A DNA stretch of 64,000 nucleotides from Pipra filicauda (taxonomy: Eukaryota; Chordata; Aves; Passeriformes; Pipridae), in assembly GCF_003945595.2 (NCBI RefSeq), contig NW_024104427.1, forward strand, positions 186,001 to 250,000, read 5' to 3'. Both the position numbers and the translations under genes were made by a program. The notes beneath the pieces were generated by a model that worked only from the letters and a program-made list of their open reading frames with translations, had not been told where the DNA came from and searched no databases. Below, one piece after another: positions 47,955 through 60,971 of the stretch (positions are counted from its first letter, which is position 1; each line of letters starts with the position of its first letter).

Positions 47955-48690
47955 ATCCCAAAAATATTAGTTCCCTATACAAACAGAAGCACTAGTGTAA
48001 GGGAGAATTTTGAGTCAGTCTTTTGCATCAAGAATCAGGGATTACAAAGCTGATGTAAACACCTGAGAAGCAATTTAAGGAGTAAAGGTTCTGGGAACGC
48101 TGAGGGCAGCAGTCTTCTCCAGGAGCTTAGCAGCACCTACTGCTTCTCTCAACACCTACAGGGTAGGACAGTCCAGTGGAATGAGGGAAGGCTGCATTCA
48201 GTCTCTCCGTCCTTAGACAATTCATCCCACACCTCTTGCTTTTCAAGGTATCATGATATTTTTTCAAGGCCTTAAGATATCTCATTCCCTGAAGTTTTGG
48301 GTAGGGAAGAAACACATATGAAAATCCTGTTCTCTCAAGTGCCAGGTGTTTTTGTCAGCACAGTGGGACAGTCTCCTCCCAAGGCAGGCATGTCTCCTAG
48401 GATGGGCTGTGAGTACTCAGCCCTTCCCAGAAATGCAAAGGAGCCCAGAAATGGAGCTTAAGCACTGGGCTCTGCTGGGAGGCCAGCTGTGCCTGACATA
48501 CTGCATTCTCAATACTATGTACTGTGGCTCCTGAATCCCTTAATTTGGATCTGACATTGGTTATCCCCTAAGCCGTAAGGGTAAGTCTGAGCTCATTGGT
48601 GAGAATTTCATCATTAGTCTTAAGAAAAAGAGGCTCAAAAAGGGAGAAACCCATCCAGGGTGCATGTCATATGGTAAGAGCTGTCATACA
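47955..48690. other. Non-coding stretch, nothing recognised
   Basis: Between the polypyrimidine tract and a CR1 tail I see no exon, RNA gene or repeat. Confidence 0.55.
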
Positions 48691-49042
48691 TAGAAACATA
48701 GAATCATAGAGAGACTTGGGTTGGAAGGGACCTTAAAGATCATCCAGTTCCAACACCCCTGCCATGGGCCACCCACAAGACCAGGTTGCTCCAAGCTCCA
48801 TCCAACATGGACTTCAATACTTCCAGTGATGGGAAGTTTGTCTGGGCAACTGTTTCAGTGCCTCACCACCCTCTGAGTAAAGAATTTTGTCCTAATATCT
48901 AATTTAAACCTCCCCCCTTTTAATTTAAATATATTTCTTCTTGTCTTACCACTATCTGCCTGTGCCAAGAGTCACTCTCCCTTTGTTTTTATAAGCTCCC
49001 TATAAGTACTGGAATGTCTCAACAGGGCAGGGAGGTCTCCCA
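48691..49042 (-). mobile_element. CR1 LINE 3'-end fragment (minus strand), longest copy in window
   Basis: Plus-strand reading starts 'tagaaacatagaatcatag', then 'acttgggttggaagggacc', 'ttaaagatcatccagttcc', 'aacacccctgccatgggcc' and 'caagaccaggttgctccaag'. It continues through 'ttgtcctaatatctaattta' to the region around 'agctccctataagtactgg'. At about 350 bp it is the longest CR1 copy here. It still contains only the 3' non-coding end and the beginning of the preceding segment, with no reverse transcriptase. Confidence 0.95.
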
Positions 49043-49434
49043 GTACATAAAGTACATATAGGATCTGCATTTCTTTAAGTGTAAATTAGGTGAGGAAAAT
49101 CTTGGAGGGTTTTGTGATTCCCCCATATAGTTTAATAGGAAGGAGGGTTGATCCATTAGACCTGTTCCAGCAACGCAGTTCCTCGTTGTTGGTGCTGCAC
49201 ATCCATGGTCAGGACTTGATCCCAGGGTTCGAGTTACAGCTGTTGGACTTCACTTTACAGGTACAGAAGGTTTATGTTCTGCTATGGAGCAGTTCATGCT
49301 CCTGCACTGTCAGGTGGCACGTGGTCTCCTGGGGCTCCTAATATATGTTATGTGTAACCACTCAGATCGGGCTCTTTGAACTTGATCTCAGACTTGGCAA
49401 ACCTGGGTTTGCTCCAGCTCTCCTGCAGGCTTCC
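49043..49434. other. Non-coding stretch, nothing recognised
   Basis: An 83-codon plus-strand frame at 49090-49341 shows no known motif. No repeats seen. Confidence 0.5.
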
Positions 49435-49580
49435 TGTGTGGCATTTTGAAATGTGTTTACCCATCCCATACTTCAGTTCTCCCCGCCGAAAAAAAACCTG
49501 GGAACCGTGTTCTTATCTCCCAAGGGGGCTGGGAGGTTAAATTTTTACGGACTGGGAAATGCTGAATGTGAGGGGCAGTG
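49435..49580 (+). repeat. MIR-like ancient SINE fragment
   Basis: 'gtgtttacccatcccatact' and 'tcagttctcccc', then 'cttatctcccaagggggctg' and 'ggaggttaaattttta', follow the MIR order 'acttaacct...cagtttcctcatctgt...aataatacctacctcatagggttgttgtgaggattaaat'. The copy is low in identity but consistently ordered. Confidence 0.47.
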
Positions 49581-49599
49581 AGGTACAGAGACGTTCTTT

Positions 49600-49990
49600 T
49601 GGTCTGTCTGTGATTAGAGTGTGCTGCATGTGAGTCAGCTGCTCTTGTCAGCCTAATACAAAAGCAGATGTGTGAGATGTGCAGCTACACTTTTTAATGC
49701 TACTTTTAACCGTGCCTGCATTTTTCTTCTCTTTGCGTAAAATTATGACCTTTTAAATATCAAATAGACTATATATTATTACAGAACAGTTGCTTGGTTT
49801 TGTATGAGAAACAAATATGCTTTCCATTATATTCTCCAGGTGCATTCTATAAAGAGGGCGTTTATGGTAGAATCATATATATTTCAATAAAGGCTTAGTA
49901 GTTTTATGTCAGAGAGAGGTAGCCCTGAAACCAAAACCATACATTTCAACTTCACTGAAATTGCTTTTTTGTCCGAAATAAGGTAAACCC
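49600..49990. promoter_or_regulatory. Candidate conserved non-coding block
   Basis: Repeat-free sequence with 'catgtgagtcagctgctc' near 49628 (AP-1/Maf-like TGAGTCAGC), 'ttttaatgctacttttaacc' near 49693, 'gcgtaaaattatgacc' near 49735, 'aaatatcaaatagac' near 49755 and 'ctataaagagggcgtttatg' near 49849. The mixture of intact CpGs and transcription-factor words suggests a conserved element. Inferred only. Confidence 0.37.
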
Positions 49991-52900
49991 TCAAATGGGA
50001 ACAAAACATATTGGGCATTACATAGGGTTTAGAGAGAATCACTTAAGAGCTAGGGCTGAAAAAAAAAGTATTGATCATTTAGATGGGATTAGGGAAATTT
50101 GGAAAATGTAATAAAACCACACAAAAGTAGGCAGAGAGTTACATAATTCTACAAACCCTGGAAATTGATATCCATAGCCTGCACTTTTACTACTTGGAAT
50201 CTTACTTGGGAAACTGTTTAATTAAAGCTAAGCCATTTGAAATGGTAATTTACAGCCCTGTTTGGGGCAGTAGCCTGAAACAGTAAATTCTGGAGCAAGG
50301 TTGTGCATCAGAGAGCTGTAGCACAAAACTACTCCGTAGACATTGCTGGAAAAGCTCAGCTTCTGCTGTCTTGTGTCTGTTAATCTAGTATCTGTGTGTA
50401 TACAATTCAAACCATTTTACAAATATTTGTCATTTGTAGGAGGGATGTTGCCAAGACCTATCTTGATACTGCAACCATAAATGAAGTGTCCCAACACAGA
50501 GCTCTGAATTTAAAACAAACTGTTTGAAGAAGGTGAGGACAAACTATTTTTTATCATATATGAACAAGCCTTCAATCTTAAGCCAAACACAGAAGAACTC
50601 CTTGATATTGAAAAATCTAAAGAACAAGTGGAGATTTTGGTTTCTCTCCAAGTGGAGATTTTGGTTTCTGTGACTCCTGCAAGTGTTTTCCACCATCGCA
50701 GATTTATTCAAGCATGTTTCATCATTTTATTAAATCTGCTTCATGCTCAGTATCCCAGAGATTTCCAGGAGAACATTAAAAAAAAGTGGTTGAGTTCTGT
50801 TAGGGGAAGCAAGTGAAAACTACCTTCTTTCAGGCAAATTTTGAAAAAGTCTTATCTATTACTTATTGAGAACATCCCTAGCAGGGAAAAGTCAAAATAT
50901 TTCTCTTCAACAGGGATGCAGACTCCTACAAATCTGAGAAAGAAACTCACACCAACAAAGAGACTTGGAGCTTTTCCTGCGCATCAGTTATTTCATGCAC
51001 ATTTCCTGTGTGTTCCTTGCTTTTTCCCCTGCAGCTCCTGGAAGGGTCTGCTGTCAAACATGAGAGAAATCCACAGGTGTGATCAGGCACTAAACTGTCA
51101 TGGTGGAAGCCTTTGGGTTTATTAATACACTGCACTGACTTTTCAGGATGATCAAACCAGTAAGCACACAGCACCAGTCTTGAAATAACTCAAGATACTC
51201 TCTTTGATTCGTGTCGAATGGGAGATGAGGCGACTACTGCAGTCACTCTGGAGAATAAAAACCAGCATCCCTACTGTTTATAAACCAGAGCCAACCCTGG
51301 CACATCTGCACTGTCTGTGAGGAGTAGATCCTGAAATATATTATTGCCTCAGTCACACTGACCTTTTTTTTTTAACTACTATTATTATGGAAAGTACTGA
51401 GATACTATCCAAACAGGAGCCCAGGAGCAAGCCACAATGTAGTTGGTGACAGTCAGAGAGCAGTGACCTGAAGGCAAATGAAACTGAGGGCATAAATGTA
51501 TTTTTTTTAGCATAATTGGGCTACAATTACCTTCTGATACTGCTCTGTGTTCATTCTCTGTACTGATTTCGCTCTCTGCTGAACTGAGCTCTAGCTTTCA
51601 GAATAGTTTGCTATTCCACATCTGCAGAAATATTGCACAACATTAAATTTCAGCAGCCTTGAGCCAGCATGTCCTTTGTGTGCCTGGTGCGTTCTGCTGG
51701 CCTTGAACCATGACTGCAAATAATGAAGTTCTGTTGACTCAGTGTTTATTCCCGATAAATCTCAGCCCCCCCCACTTTTCTTTATGCTGAGTATCTAAAT
51801 GTGTTCTCAAAATCTTTAGCCAAGTCACATACAAACGAACATCTCTTTGCTGTTAAAGTTGTCCCAATTCTGTGTGTATTTCTGTGAGAGCAGCCACAAG
51901 TTTTTATCACTGCAAAATGTAGGGAAATTGGTCTGTTGGGTATCTTTCAGTGCTGGACACACATCTATGTGTTTCACCCTTGCATTTTTCTTGATTACTT
52001 CAAATGCTGTTAAAATTGGCAGAACTTTCACTTCAAATCCAGGAGGCTTAGACCATCTAGTTCGTACTGAATTCACCTCCTGTATAGCTCTGAGTGCTGA
52101 AAAAGGGCATTTCATTGCTAGATGATGATGGAGGTCTTTGAAAGGGAGAGGCTGGGAGTTCTTGTGCTCCCTCAGGGAAGGTGGGATGGACTACACAGTG
52201 GCAGGGCTGAAGGTGGGGGCCCAGGGAGAAACACCCTGTGCTCACACCCTGAAATGGGACCAGTCTGACCACTGGCAACCCCTGAGACACAGGAGCAGGG
52301 AAGTTCACATGCTATCCCTTGGTACACTGTGTGCTGGGCATGCTGCAAAAAACTGGTGCCTCGGTCTGCTGGGGCTGCTTTGAAACCATGACTTGAATAA
52401 GAAACAAGAAAGGTCTGACCAGAACTGATTCACTTTTTGACCCAGACCAGCGTTTTCTTCCAGTATCCCCCCAAATTAGGCAGGGAATGGATTAATTCTG
52501 ATTCTCCACAGTCCTTATCAGCCTTTGGTGATTGAGCTCCTCTTTGTCAATCTGCCTCAAGGTCTTCCAGCTGTGAGCTGACGTATCTCTGCAAAATGTT
52601 TCAGCTTTGACCAAGCCTCACTTCTGAGAGCAGAGGAGAGGGATTGCTACAGACAGCTCTGGCTGCAGTTTTTGACTCACCACAGGACAGATATTGATAC
52701 CCTTTCCCCGAGTTCTTTACCACTCTCACAGAAATCAGGGTGTAAATCAAGCCTGTGTCATTTTGGATTGACTCCACTGCTTGAAAGAGTCAGAACTATC
52801 AAAGTTTTTTGAGTTCTTTTCCTTCCTCTTCTCCCCATGAAAAGGCTGGTCCCTCCCTTAAGATACAGGCAAAGATTCTGAGTCCTACACAGCTCTGCAG

Positions 52901-53626
52901 GACTATGATTTATATCAAGTGCTGCAGATGCTCTTTTTAAAGTAGGTTTAAAAATTACTTTCCCTAATAGAGATTAAATATTGATTATTTAAGTAATAGC
53001 TCTGTCTGTGATAGGAAATAGATGTATAGGAACCTCCACACCTTAGTCACTCATATTATCTGAGGAAATAGCATACCAGATGAAATACAGGATGTTTGAA
53101 AATCCTTTTCTAAAACCATCCTCATCTACATAGACGTCTATAAAGAAATATCCATCAATATATATACATATATGCTTATTCTTTGAGTTTCCTTGGCTAG
53201 CCAGCTAACCAAGGTTTTCATTTATCTTCCTACTGATTACTTAGCATTTTAAGGGTAATATTACTGCATCTTCCCTCATAGCTTGTCATACCTTGTGTCC
53301 TTACTGATTTTGAAAGCAGGTGAACTTTTCCCTGACGTGGAAAAGCGGGGCCTGCCCCATGATGTGCTGGTCCCCTGCCAGTGGCAGTCCTGTGTCATGT
53401 GGTGTGGCAATGCCATCGGTGCCAGGTCATGTAAGGAAGGGGGGGATGGAGAGGACGTGGTGTGAGATGACCTCAGTGACCAGAGACCAATAGTCCTGGG
53501 GTGCAGCAGTGAGCTCTGGGGGTGTGTTTGCTATGTGGCATTGAAAAGCTGGAAAGAAACCACTAGGGCCTTGGCAGTGAAGATGAAGACTCTTTTCTTC
53601 TCCTTTTCCCTCCATTCTTCAATCTA
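49991..53626. other. Non-coding stretch
   Basis: Apart from the 24-bp tandem duplication at 50625 I recognise nothing in this 3.6 kb. A T-run lies at 51366-51374 and a C-run near 51768. Frames of 96 codons or fewer at 51825-52125 occur on both strands and lack known motifs. Confidence 0.55.
50625..50672. repeat. 24-bp tandem duplication (2 copies, 22/24 identical)
   Basis: Two adjacent copies, 50625-50648 and 50649-50672, share the first 21 bases exactly and differ at two of the last three. This is a small replication-slippage duplication. Confidence 0.9.
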
Positions 53627-53751
53627 GGGCTTTGATTTGGGGCAACTTGATCTAATGAGTGGCATTCCTGTCTGTGGTGGAGGGGGTTGGAACTAGATGA
53701 TCTTTAAGATCCTGTCCAACACAAACCATTCTGTGATTATATGATTCTGTG
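53627..53751 (+). mobile_element. CR1 LINE 3'-end fragment
   Basis: 'gggctttgatttggggcaac' and 'ttgatctaatgagtggcatt', then 'gggggttggaactagatgat', 'ctttaagatcctgtccaac' and 'acaaaccattctgtgatt', correspond to the final 120 bases of CR1. It is more diverged than the copies at 18311 and 36070, so probably an older insertion. Plus orientation. Confidence 0.92.
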
Positions 53752-56155
53752 ACTTACAGATTCCAGGGACCCCAGTGCTTTGGTTACTCTGCAGACCAGC
53801 CCTTGGCTGCCACACTGAGCCTGAACCCCAAGGCTAAAGGTCACTGATCACTCACAGCCTGGATGCAAGTGGGCAGAATGGGATTTTTTCCTCACATGTT
53901 TGCCACTGAGCTGTCTGGGTCATAGCCCTGGCTACTATCAGCTCTGTGGCACCCAGAGTGGTTCAGCCCAGACCTCCTCATCAGCTCACACCCTCACAGC
54001 ATTGCCTGACTTTAAAGTGGCCACCTCCTTTGCCAGCTAATATTACAGGACTTTGGTTATCTACTCAATTTGTTGGAAAATTACAGCAATTTTCCCTGAC
54101 CTTCCCTTTCTGAGATAACATCAAAGCAAGGTTAGATGTTAGATAAAGCCCAGGGACACGCATCCTCCATTCCAACTTGCAGCAGCGCGTCCCTGCCTGC
54201 AGAGTGGACACTACCTTTGGACCACGTGAGCATTGCACAGAAACTGGAAAAATATCTGTAAGGAAAATGTCTCTCCCATAGCTCTGTTCATATTTCCTGA
54301 TAAGAGTTCTTTTCACTCCCCTAGGACATCATCAGCCAAACGCCCGTCTGCTGGGAAACTCCAATATTCATGGGAGAACTTCATCTGCTGATAATGTCAT
54401 CTGATGGTCTTTTGGGAGTTTAGACTTGCCAGTGCTGTGGGTTTGCACCCTTAGTTCCAACTTGCCAACTGAGGTTAAAAGGTGATAGTTTTACCCCATA
54501 TCCTGTACAAATGCTATGGCCAGTCTGTAATCTGAGCATAAACTGCTCGAACCAGATTTTTCTCTTTCGGATGTTTTACTCGAAGTTTTCCTCATTGAGA
54601 TGAAGGGATGCAGAGGCCAATTGCCTCCCTCATTCCTGAAGAGATCCCACTTTGAGTTTCCAAGGGCTAACATCCCTTTTCCGAGGCCAGGGAGTTGTTC
54701 ATAAGGGATACCTATTGATGACTCTCTGCAAGGCTTCTAATGCCCATTTTCCTACCAAAGGGTTGTGGATCCCAGTTGTCAGAAGTTCACTCAATAATGA
54801 GCTCATCTGTATCATTCCCAAAGAGATTACCATTGTCATGCTGTCCTGCAGCAAGAAAATTTTCTAAATAAAACAGACAACCAGAGGCTTTCAAAGGTGA
54901 AATATTTATTTTCATCTTCTACAGGAATGAAGCCTCAACTGGCACAAATTCACAGGCAGACAACAGTGTGAGCATCCTGCCAGGAGACACTGAATTGCAC
55001 TTAAATGGTGCAAGCCAGGCTAGCGGGCTGAAAATCATTCACTTTGCTGCCAAACACTTTGGCCTGAGCTGGGGAAGTGACACAGTTCGTTTTAGCACTT
55101 GTCTAAAACAGGCTATCCATCAGCAAGGCCCTCAGAGCAGTTCAGAAATAGTAGTCAAATCCCAGCAAGACCCTCTAAATTTAAGTGACACCCAGGCTAA
55201 AGAAGGATTTTGTCAAGGCCATATAGAAAATACATGTGGCTGCATCAGGAGTGCTCTTTCTTAGCATTGTCGTAGACTTCTTGTTGGGGAAAAGATGCAG
55301 AGATAGACAATACAAGGAATATAGTGAAGTATGCAATTAGCTGGGGGTTAAAATTATCCTTCTGCTTTCAGTGCCTGTGACTGCACCTACAAAACACTCA
55401 GAGTGGCGAGAACTCTTAAAACATCACATTGGCCTTTGTTTGGCTGGCATGTTTGAGACAAAAGTTTTTGAGACTGTTGCTATAAAGACATAATGGGACT
55501 GCAGCAGCAGCATCTAATTCAAGGACATTTTACATTACCAAAAACCATTATTACTCATGCAATGCAAGTTCCCAAAAACCAGATGAGAGCATGCCTCTGT
55601 CCTGCAGGCAACCTACAGACTGCATGTGGAGGACTCCAGCTGAGGCCATGAAAAGGACAAATGCTACAGAGACTGCAAAATAATGCAAAAATCCCTGTAT
55701 GCAAAAATCTGTACATAATGGGTGTGTCTTTGAAAGCCAGGCACAAGAGTGCGAGCTAAAGATGAAATAACAGCCTTTCAGCTCAGTATGTCTGCGCATA
55801 TGTTGACTTGCTGTGACTCTAGCAGTTTAATGTGGCACCATTTGTACTAGTGTGCATTTATGTCTAGTAAATTTTTATTTTTTCACACCCCTCAGAGCCA
55901 TTGCAGGCCCCTTAGGAGAGCTCTGAACGTGTAAAACAACCACCCTTGGAGCACCCAGAGCACGTACTGAGGTCAGTGGTCTTTGATGGTCTGCAGGAAA
56001 ATGTTGCTGCACCAAACAGACATACAGCAGTAGTGGACCAAGAGATAGATCCTCCTCTAGTTATCTAGAACTCTGAAGTGTGTGATAAACACCTGCAATT
56101 GAACTTTGATCCAAACCAGCAGGAGAAAGGAACTTGTCTCTGGTCAGGCGTCTGA
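53752..56155. other. Non-coding stretch, nothing recognised
   Basis: No repeats or exons identified. A 98-codon plus-strand frame at 54968-55264 has no recognisable motif. Confidence 0.55.
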
Positions 56156-56159
56156 AAAC

Positions 56160-56460
56160 TGATGTTTCATTAACATATTAGCTCTGTCCCAGCTCATTAA
56201 AAGCATGTATTCATCTTCATTTTATTAAACCCATCTGTGGCATTACATCTGAGTTATGAATCAGTCATTTGATCTGCCCATTTCCTTGCTTTTAATATTT
56301 CAAAACCATCATTAAAGATTAATATAAGCAGAAATTTCAATCTCAGATAATTATCACTATCTATTAATTGCTTTTCAGCTGGAGTATTATGTGCCAGGTG
56401 AAACATTAATAAAAGAGACATTTCTTGAATTGTCCTAAAAAGTATGCTTACTGAGGAAAA
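56160..56460. promoter_or_regulatory. Candidate conserved non-coding block, homeodomain-site rich
   Basis: AT-rich, repeat-free and unusually dense in TAAT/ATTA: 'catattagctctgtcccag' near 56174, 'gctcattaaaagcatg' near 56191, 'aagattaatataagc' near 56315, 'gataattatcactatctatt' near 56346 and 'ctattaattgcttttcagc' near 56361. 'atgaatcagtcatttgatc' near 56257 adds MEIS/PBX-like words. The texture is typical of developmental enhancers. Conservation was not tested, and AT-richness alone raises TAAT frequency. Confidence 0.38.
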
Positions 56461-59400
56461 TCTTGATATTTTCAGCAGGACTCAAATATCAAGTCTGTCA
56501 GCTGTTCCAAGTATTAGTTATAATACTTAATTTTCAATTTTATTTAAATGTATTTATGTTTTTAGTTCAAAGAGACAATTCTGTGGAAAGCATGGGTCAT
56601 TGTGAAAAGGTCCTTAGTAGAAAACCAGATATTCTGTTTCTGAATAGATAAATAGATAGGGAAACAGATTCATTGCAATATTTTTAACCCGTTCTTTTAA
56701 GCTTGCAGCAGTTACTAACTGCTGTATGAACTGATGAAAAATTAAAAAAAAGTCATATTCTCCATATTTTTAATTGAGATTTAGTCAGACTGAGAACATT
56801 ACTTGAAGAGGAAGCTCAGCATGAAAGGGAAATTGAGTTTGCTTGATATTTTAAAGTGCATTCAAACAGTATCAAACACAAGTAAGCATAAACCATAAGG
56901 AGTGAACAGAAGTTTGACTTTTTAGAAGTATGGAAATTAATCAGGAGGAGGAAAATTGAAATTGTAACCAATCTGCAACTGCTGAAAATGCTTTTTATTC
57001 TGTTGTGTGTGTATCAGATGCCCTGATTCTCCTTTCCTTGACACAGTTGTGAATTGGAAGTGAGTTTTGAGGGAGTTCGCCTGTTACAACCTGAGAACGA
57101 GACTCAGAGACCCGAACAGATTGCAACAAATAGACCCTCTTGCATGTACACTGGTAGAAATTTTCTAAATGTGCTTAGTTTTGAAGCAATCTGTATTATG
57201 AGAAGCCTAGATTTGTGTCATCTAATTAGATCCTATCACACACTAGGAACCCGCTCAGCACCGTGCACCTCTCTGAGGGTGACCCAGGGACAATTGCCTA
57301 AACTGGGTAAGACCCGCTGAAATAAATTAGTACAAGAAGACACTGAAGGTTCAGCTGAAAACAGAAAAGTAAAAAATGAATCAGGGAAATTTAACTTTTG
57401 CTCAAGATTTATCAGTTTCACAGAGAGAGGGTTTGACCTCAAGGGAATACTGAGAGATATGGTGATCCTGTCTAAAAGCAGCAGCCCCATCTTTGTTCAT
57501 ATCTACAGAGAATTTGGACATTCTACATGTTGATTTTGGGGCCAGAACTCTGATGGCAATGCTCTACTCTTTAAATCATGGCAGTGACAAGTAGGAGCAG
57601 ATTAAAGGCATCAGGATTTGGCCCTTTGGAGATTAATAAAGGAGAACTGAATGGGAATTTTGTCTTTGTGATTTTCTTGGAAGTGGAGGAATAAAGTGCT
57701 TTGATCTAGAAGGGGAGTGTGAAAGGTCACTGGCTAAGCATGTGTGCTGAAGTGCCCTGAGCCATCCAACATGATTAGCATAAATTAGAATCTGACTGCC
57801 CAGCTTTATTCATCTTTATTGATGTCTATATAGTTGCAAAGGCAGAGGGACTCTAACAATCCCAGCCAGCACAGAGAACCAACTGGGGCATGCAAAAATC
57901 TATAAAATGTTTAGTATTTCCAAATAGAAACAAATGTATGAGTGTTAGTGATGCACGAGCCTCATAATTTCAGACTTTGGGTTTTGTTTGGACCTGGATC
58001 CAAACCTTTGGAACTTTATCTGAAGTTCCCAAACTACTTGCGCTTGCAAAATTGCAGACAAGCTTTGTGAGTTTATCATTAGATTTTTTTCCATTGTTTC
58101 TAGCCCTGTCTGAATCAGTAATAGTTGTTATGAATGCCCAGCTGCAGACCTATCAATATAACATGAGCACGTTCTCCTGGACAAACTGGCACAAAGACTA
58201 CAACCCTGGGGAACCAGAAGCTGTATCAAATTGGACAAAAGGGGCTTATGCCATGTTCAGAATTTCTGCTTCAAGGTCACTTTTGGAAGCAAAGATGTTT
58301 TACCCCCTCATCCCCCATAAAAAAAGCCATTAGATGTGCAGGTTTGTGACAGCAGGAAGAGGCAGATTCAGTTTTGCACTTGCTCAGAGCATCCATCTCA
58401 GCCCAGCAACCAACTATACAAAATCCTTCATCACCCTTCCTACGTCTTTGTCTTTTGTACCTCTGAGCTACCAGGACTTGGTTCGGTCCCCAGAAACACA
58501 GGGCATGGGGTTGAGAGATCCCCAGCATGTTACTGAAGCTGACAACATTCATTTCACTCCCTTGGAAAACGAAGCTTTCCTCTTTTGAAAATGTTGCATA
58601 AGCAATAAGAGAGAATCTTTCATTTCTGACTACTTGATTATGTCTCTTAGATGAACAGTAGGTGTTATTCAGGGCTCAGTGATTTGCAGAAAAATGCAAC
58701 CTTTGAAAGCAAAATATACACAGAACAATATCAAAATTACATATATCTGTTATGGAAGTTCCTATGCTCAAGGCTCAACTATGTAAAAAACAGGTCCCAA
58801 ATGACAATCCCTAAGCCAGAAATCACAAGGTCAAAACCATCGTTTTGATCATTTAGCCTGACCTCCTAAGAAACGAATCTTAACAACCAATTCCTGCCTC
58901 AAACCTGTAATGTTTGGCTTATAACCTCTGGAAAAACCTATGGTTCTGAGCTGAAGATCCCAAATGATGGAAGATTCCTACATTTGTGTTAGCATCTTCT
59001 TCTAATGGTTAATGATTGTCACGGCTCAAACCAAGAATGTTCTTTCTGTAGTTGTACAATTACGGAGCAAATATTATGACTGCTGTAAGGAGCTTGACAT
59101 GTGACACAGTTAACTTATAGCTGACAATTCTTCAACCATATTGATTTTTCTTTTCCCACTGGAGAATTTTTTCCTAAATGGGGAAATATCATAGTTACTA
59201 TAGGTGCCGAACAGAACCCAAACTGAATGTTCAAATGGGTTTTTTTTTAAAAAAGTAAAGGAAAAAATATATTTACAACACATGCCTTTTGTTTCCCTTT
59301 AAACTGGAAACACAGTATATAATTTTCAACAACCACAGTGCCTCTATTTTTTCCGACCACAAATTAACCATAGCACAGTGCAGTGAAATGCAGTAAGACT

Positions 59401-60029
59401 GATGGAATGCTTCTGTCTAAGGGACGACTTGCCCCTAAAAAAAATTATGCTTTGCTTCCTATTTGTTGTGTTCAATAATATTGCCTCTCTAAATACTTCT
59501 GGTTCAGTACTGACACCAAATGAAGAGGAAAGCCTCCAGAATGTACAGACGTGCGGGATTATGTTTCGTTTGTCTTTGTTCGTTGTCCTAATTCAAACCA
59601 GTCACCCAACTGCTGACTTATGACTCTAGGAGGCATATTGTGGGGTTTTTTCAAATATATTTCACAAATCCACCCAAACTCAAAGGACGACTTTCTGTCC
59701 TCAGCTACACCCCTGCAAGAGCAGCAAAGTTTATAACTTTGCACATGTACAACAGAGTGGTTTGCTAAAAATCCTGCACGTTCCCTTTCTGTTTTGTTAT
59801 GTTTGAAAATACAAATGATTTACTCCAGATATGCATGACCAGTTTTTGCAAGGGGCAATAAACAAAATATAGATACTTTGCACATCTACTAGTAGATGAG
59901 CATATTTTGTTGGCTCTGATTAGAGATCTACTCTTTGAGGCTTTGTTCCTCACCCACTTGTTTCAGTGTCAAAATTTTCTCATTAAGCATGGAGAAGGGC
60001 AATAAAATTCAACTTTTCTCCTATGTCCT
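56461..60029. other. Non-coding stretch, AT-rich
   Basis: No dispersed repeat or exon recognised. The longest frame is 118 codons on plus at 57977-58333. Its conceptual product shows no family I know, and there are no convincing splice sites framing it. A-runs at about 56744-56751 and 59248-59255 are minor. Confidence 0.55.
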
Positions 60030-60330
60030 CCGCCCTAAATTGCATATATGCAATGAGAAATTGTTCAAAATTCTTTCCAGATGTTGATTAAAAATCTCGC
60101 TATCCATTAGAATTGGCCCTTGGTACATATTTATACCCAGTGTCATAGCAGATGAATGTGTGAGAGCTCTCTTATTAACGAAGTACTGAAAAAAATCCAT
60201 ATTCTCCATCAGAAGATCTGCCCCAATTCCCTTGGCAGAATTAGTGGCTGAGTGGATCAAATGCCTGCCATGTTTCTGAAAGCTGGTGTAAACCTGTAAT
60301 TCTTCTGCATGTAAATAGCTCCCCTGAGAT
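60030..60330. promoter_or_regulatory. Candidate conserved non-coding block with 16-bp palindrome
   Basis: A perfect 16-bp palindrome 'attgcatatatgcaat' lies at 60039-60054, two mirrored ATTGCAT half-sites of C/EBP or POU type. It is followed by 'gatgttgattaaaaatc' near 60082 and 'cttattaacgaagtac' near 60170. A 79-codon minus-strand frame at 60021-60260 covers the block but matches nothing known. It could be a regulatory element or, less likely, an unrecognised exon. Confidence 0.35.
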
Positions 60331-60971
60331 TAATGGGAGTATTCAAGCAAGCAAATGTCGTGCACACTGGGTGGCAGGATCAGGCCAGCAGTTAGCATGT
60401 TCCTCACGGTTACAGTGACTTGTCTTCAGATTTGTCAACTGTGATTGCTACAGAATTTCCATTAAATTTTCTCACTTGTATCCCAAAAGAACAGAGACTT
60501 AATATTACAGTAACTGTAATTAGGGAGAACTTAGGAAAACTAAGTCTTATTATGTGCAATACCCCATCACTGGTGAAAAGAATGGTGCATGGTATCATTT
60601 TCTCTTTGCCTGGTTTTAACCACTTTATTTAAAATTTGATTGAAACTTGAGTAAGGATTTTCTGTATAAATCCTTACCTGATCAAATCTCCACTAAGTTA
60701 TAACAGTGAGCTTTTTTCCCTTAAACTGTAAGGAATGAAAGTTTGTAAGGAAATATTTCAGCTGTCAGCAATAGATTTGAAGAAGGGACTAAAATTCAAG
60801 AACTAACTCTTGCGAGGAATTTCTCTAATGTTAATAACATGAAAGTAGGAAACTAGTCTAAACTTGCTGTCTCAGATGCCTCAGTGTCAAGAAGATGAAC
60901 AATTCCATCTCAAAAACAACTGTCAAAGTTCAGTGAAATAATTACTCCTAGAAATGCTCCCTTCTGCCTGC

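Noticed and set aside
47726..47995. Plus frame rich in F/L/P/S and minus frame of KEGR repeats
   Set aside because: Both are translations of the CCTT/CCCT simple repeat.
57977..58333. 118-codon plus-strand frame considered as an exon
   Set aside because: No known domain, no convincing flanking splice signals and AT-rich surroundings. It cannot be supported as coding without conservation data.
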